A stretch of 64,000 bases of DNA from an uncultured Spirochaetaceae bacterium (lineage in GTDB: Bacteria; Spirochaetota; Spirochaetia; Sphaerochaetales; Sphaerochaetaceae). Both the position numbers and the translations under genes were made by a program. Shown piece by piece: positions 60,961-64,000 of this stretch; positions within the stretch are counted from its first letter, which is position 1; the number at the start of each line of letters is the position of its first letter. The notes beneath the pieces were generated by a model that searched no databases, was not told the origin of the DNA, and saw only the letters and a program-made list of their open reading frames with translations. The stretch is taken from the NCBI GenBank assembly GCA_944389505.1, contig CALXMP010000006.1:1-64000 (forward strand), read 5' to 3'.

Positions 60961-62706
60961 TCAGGCAAGACGCCAGGCAGCACTTTGTTTCTGAAGTTCA
61001 ACCATGTGAGCAAAAAGCCCATTCTTTGCCATCAGATCAGAAGGCTTTCCTATCTCCTCAACTGTTCCATCCTTCAGTACGATTATCTTGTCAGCATTCT
61101 CCACGGTACGCATTCTATGTGCGATAACAAGAACTGTTTTTCCTGCAAGCAGCCTTGAAAGAGCTTCCTGGATCTTTGTTTCATTCTCAACATCCAGGCT
61201 TGCTGTTGCCTCATCGAGAAGAACTATAGGGGCATCTTTGAGCAATGCGCGTGCTATCGATATTCTCTGACGCTCTCCGCCTGAAAGCTTTGTACCGTTC
61301 TCTCCAATCATGGTATTGTAACCATTCGGAAGCCTGTTGATAAACTCTGCGCAATTTGCGGCCTCTGCTGCAGCTCTGACCTCATCATCGGTGGCTCCAT
61401 GCTTTCCAAGTCTTATATTCTCCATGACTGTGTCATCAAAAAGAATGACATCCTGAAATACCATTGAATAATCGGTCAGCAGAACTTCTGGGTTGATAGT
61501 AGATATGTCTACACCTCCAACCCGTATCACTCCTTTTGTGGCATCCCAGAGTCTTGCGGCGAGTCTCGCGCATGTGCTCTTGCCTGACCCTGAAGGTCCT
61601 ACAAGTGCTGTCACTTCTCCTTCCTTGGCTGTAAAACTTACATTTCTGAGAACAGCTTCTGAGTCATAGGCAAAGGAAACATTGTCAAATACGATGTCAT
61701 GACCATCGGGGTGGAATGTATCGCTGCCAGTTGCAGTGGCGGCGTTGCTGATTTCCATCATACGATCTGCCGATACCTGTGAGATGAACATCTCTGCAAT
61801 CAATGTAAGGCTCTGATCGAATGGAGCATAGACACGTGTTATCACAAGAAGGAACATAAAGAACATCATGAAATCTATCTCCCCTGAGAGAATGAGAGAA
61901 GCGCCTGCAAGGATAGTTGTCGCGATGCCAAGCCTCATTATTACACTGGCCCCATTTACGAAGACTCCTGTTCCAAGTTCTCCTTTTGTCTGGATTCGCT
62001 CATGTTCATCGATTTTCCGATCAAGTTCATCAAGATATCTCTCCTTCTGATTTGTCTCCCTTATCTCCCTGACATTCTCCAGTGCTTCCTGGAGCCCGTC
62101 AGATACTTTCAGCGCAGCCTTCTTGGTACGTTCAGCACTGCGTGATGCGAATTTCCTGCTTCCGAAGAGAAGAGCAAAGGCCACAGGAACACCCCAGAGA
62201 GCGGCTATTGCCAGCTTCCAGTTGTAGAAGAGGAGACAGAGTGCGATGATTGCTGTCGATATATAAGCTCCGTATAGATATCCTAGTACATGTGACCATA
62301 CATGCTCCATGCGATTTACATCGCCCATTATAGTCTCGGTCAGGTCTGCGATATCCCTTTTCCCGAAGAACCCCAGAGGTAGCTTGCGCAGCTTTTCCGC
62401 AAGAGAGATGCGCATCGTCTTCACTTCATTGTAAACGAGACCATAAGTTGCCTTGTACTGTTCCAGATGGGTCAGAAAAGACAGCAAGATGAAAAGGAGC
62501 AAGAGCATGATTACAAGCCCTGTGTTTGCAAGATTTCCATCACCCGTGAGCTCTGCCATGAATGATGACATCGTAAAGTAGAGGATGCCGACTCCTCCCA
62601 TAACTATAAGATTCACAATCACTGTCCAGAATGCGCCTCTCTTTGTATTCCGGATACCTTGATCCGTGAGAGCATATTTCTGCTGGAATTTCTTTGAGAA
62701 CATCAT
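60961..62706 (-). CDS. ABC exporter half-transporter 2
   Basis: A 581-residue fusion of a six-helix membrane domain and an ATPase: ALVGPSGSGKSTCARLA, KLSGGERQRISIARALL, IVLLDEATASLD and IAHRMRTVENADKII. It pairs with the upstream gene as a heterodimeric exporter (drug, lipid or siderophore class; the substrate is not readable). The start at 62706 follows AAGGAGGTGAA and overlaps the upstream stop (ATGATG). Confidence 0.93.
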   Translation of the reverse strand: MMFSKKFQQKYALTDQGIRNTKRGAFWTVIVNLIVMGGVGILYFTMSSFMAELTGDGNLANTGLVIMLLLLFILLSFLTHLEQYKATYGLVYNEVKTMRISLAEKLRKLPLGFFGKRDIADLTETIMGDVNRMEHVWSHVLGYLYGAYISTAIIALCLLFYNWKLAIAALWGVPVAFALLFGSRKFASRSAERTKKAALKVSDGLQEALENVREIRETNQKERYLDELDRKIDEHERIQTKGELGTGVFVNGASVIMRLGIATTILAGASLILSGEIDFMMFFMFLLVITRVYAPFDQSLTLIAEMFISQVSADRMMEISNAATATGSDTFHPDGHDIVFDNVSFAYDSEAVLRNVSFTAKEGEVTALVGPSGSGKSTCARLAARLWDATKGVIRVGGVDISTINPEVLLTDYSMVFQDVILFDDTVMENIRLGKHGATDDEVRAAAEAANCAEFINRLPNGYNTMIGENGTKLSGGERQRISIARALLKDAPIVLLDEATASLDVENETKIQEALSRLLAGKTVLVIAHRMRTVENADKIIVLKDGTVEEIGKPSDLMAKNGLFAHMVELQKQSAAWRLA

Positions 62707-64000
62707 TTCACCTCCTTGGCGCTGGAAATCTTCCATTGTATCGCTTTCGTATAGTCATTCCACATGCGGGCATACAAACCGTTGTATTCAAGGAGCTGCT
62801 GATGTGAGCCTTCCTCCGCTATGGAACCGTTGCTGAGCACTATGATCTTGTCTGCACCAATTACAGTCGATAGCCTGTGGGCAATCATGATGACTGTCTT
62901 TCCCTGTGTGAGAGCGGAAAATGCTTTCTGAATTAGCACTTCATTCTCAGGGTCTGCAAATGCTGTAGCCTCATCCAGGACAACAATCGGGGCATCTTTC
63001 AGTATTGCCCTTGCAAGTATGATACGTTGCTGCTCTCCTCCAGAGAGATATGTTCCTTCTGTTCCTATAACCGTATCCATACCTGCAGGAAGTTTCTCAA
63101 GTATATCAAGGCACTGGGCTGCTGCAAGTGCACTCATGACATCTTCCCTTGTCGCTTCAGGTTTTGCAGCACGCACATTATCGAATATGGATGCTTTGAA
63201 TAGATGGCCATTCTGGAAAACGAAAGCCACATGATCCATAAGGACTTTTGATTCAATATCCCTTACATCAGCACCACCGATTTCAACAACCCCTTCCGTT
63301 GGATCCCAGAATCTTGGAATCAGGCTAGCTGCTGTGGTTTTTCCTCCTCCTGATGGACCTACAAGGGCAATTGTCTTTCCTGGCTCTGCTGTGAAAGAGA
63401 CTCGGGAGAGGGCAGGGGATGTGGAGCCAGGGTAGATAAAGCTTACATTCCTGAATTCGACTTTATTGTCTGCAGGAATCTGCGCTTTGTTCGTGGTTTG
63501 CTGTACAGGGGCGGACATTATCTTGTTTATGCGTCCTAGTGCTGTATGGGAAAGTATCATCCCTGCAGATGCAAACATGATTCTTGCAAGCGCTGTGGAA
63601 ACTATAGCAGAGAAGACCGCATAGAATGCAAAATCTGTAATCAGGGACACAAAGTTTCCGTCTGCAACAGATCTAGGAGCAAGCATCAATGCAACTGGTA
63701 TCAGAAATACGAATGCGCCTTCCGTGAATGTAAGGTTTATAGCTTGTGGGACTCTGCAGACTTTTGCCTGATAGTACTCTGCTTTGTCGCTGTATTCCTC
63801 TATTGCCTCTTTGAAGGCTTTGAATGAATAGACTGTCTGCTGGAATATCTTAACAACGGGAATACCTCTTACATATTCTGTTCCGGCTTTCGTCATTCTG
63901 TCCTGAGCCGCCTGATACTCAGCCATGATCTTCGCATTTCTCCCTCCCATCATGAATGCCATCGTAGAGACTGAGATGATTGCCGCAAGCAGGCATGCAA
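62703..64000 (-). CDS. ABC exporter half-transporter 1 (5' end outside window)
   Basis: The frame is open to the right edge of the window, so the N-terminus is missing; the visible part starts inside the membrane domain (ACLLAAIISVSTMAFMMGGR). The ATPase has ALVGPSGGGKTTAASLI, YLSGGEQQRIILARAIL, IVVLDEATAFADPENE and IAHRLSTVIGADKI. Both halves keep the catalytic Glu after Walker B, so both sites may hydrolyse ATP. The MAFMMGGRNAKIMAEYQAAQ phrase recalls IrtA/YbtP-like and cobalt-type exporters, but this is uncertain. Confidence 0.92.
   Translation of the reverse strand, partial: ACLLAAIISVSTMAFMMGGRNAKIMAEYQAAQDRMTKAGTEYVRGIPVVKIFQQTVYSFKAFKEAIEEYSDKAEYYQAKVCRVPQAINLTFTEGAFVFLIPVALMLAPRSVADGNFVSLITDFAFYAVFSAIVSTALARIMFASAGMILSHTALGRINKIMSAPVQQTTNKAQIPADNKVEFRNVSFIYPGSTSPALSRVSFTAEPGKTIALVGPSGGGKTTAASLIPRFWDPTEGVVEIGGADVRDIESKVLMDHVAFVFQNGHLFKASIFDNVRAAKPEATREDVMSALAAAQCLDILEKLPAGMDTVIGTEGTYLSGGEQQRIILARAILKDAPIVVLDEATAFADPENEVLIQKAFSALTQGKTVIMIAHRLSTVIGADKIIVLSNGSIAEEGSHQQLLEYNGLYARMWNDYTKAIQWKISSAKEVK

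Noticed and set aside
1-64000. CRISPR arrays, rRNA genes, intact prophage or complete insertion sequence
   Set aside because: No regularly spaced repeats, no rRNA-like sequence, no phage structural genes, and only short transposase-like remnants were seen.

Overview
The window reads as chromosomal DNA of a Gram-negative bacterium, most likely a host-associated spirochaete of the Treponema/Sphaerochaeta kind. This is inferred from gene content and style: two periplasmic binding proteins of the tryptophan-type ABC family, a TrpR repressor, a patatin/beta-barrel protein, a short GMP synthase without its amidotransferase half, grpE-dnaK-dnaJ in that order, many lipoprotein signals, AGG/ATA-rich codon use, and tRNAs without encoded CCA. 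No 16S gene is present, so the assignment is not proven. Genes are packed on both strands, with many 1-16 bp overlaps.

Layout. 0-1.6 kb: a surface lipoprotein with Ig-like repeats and an orphan HTH ORF. 1.6-5.3 kb: class I ribonucleotide reductase nrdA-nrdB behind a near-ideal Fur-type box. 5.3-7 kb: an AAA-ATPase/PD-(D/E)XK gene broken by one in-frame TAA. 7-12.2 kb (minus): two paralogous binding proteins, permease, ATPase and a MATE exporter, with a palindromic operator at the first promoter. 12.2-14.8 kb (minus): a 51-residue acidic ORF, a lipoprotein whose N-terminus holds a G10 tract (probable phase variation), and an exported MTA/SAH nucleosidase. 14.9-18.3 kb: a KamA-type radical SAM enzyme, a PdxA homologue lacking most metal ligands, and a lipoprotein. 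18.5-22.2 kb: a tightly coupled RloA/RloB-like pair, membrane LuxR regulator and serine hydrolase, the best candidate for an undescribed system. 22.2-26.4 kb: gltX-glyQS-tyrS. 26.4-32.4 kb (mostly minus): amidohydrolase-cupin-cyclophilin-like, an AMP-forming ligase, nitroreductase, YbaK, hemolysin III, tRNA-Pro(CGG) and tRNA-Leu(CAA). 32.4-44.7 kb: patatin-barrel, TPR protein, queH-cls, trpR, DEAD helicase-glf, htrA-uvrB. 44.7-47.2 kb: a decayed patch, a RelE-type toxin-antitoxin, and a caspase-like lipoprotein with an outer-membrane-like protein. 47.2-50.9 kb (minus): thiamine ABC transporter under a TPP riboswitch. 50.9-59 kb: grpE-dnaK-dnaJ-rlmB, purD-like, dusB, guaA. 59-60.7 kb: a decayed patch with HNH and DUF4160 pseudogenes and an intact DUF2442 gene. 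60.9-64 kb (minus): a heterodimeric ABC exporter running off the right edge.

Two genome-wide themes stand out. First, about ten first-in-operon genes have no Shine-Dalgarno sequence and carry a -10 box only 4-8 bases before the start codon, so leaderless mRNAs appear common. Second, several operators can be read directly: two Fur-type boxes, a 7-1-7 palindrome at the binding-protein promoter, an inverted repeat over the grpE -35, and the TPP riboswitch. All functions are from reading motifs by eye; no database search was possible.
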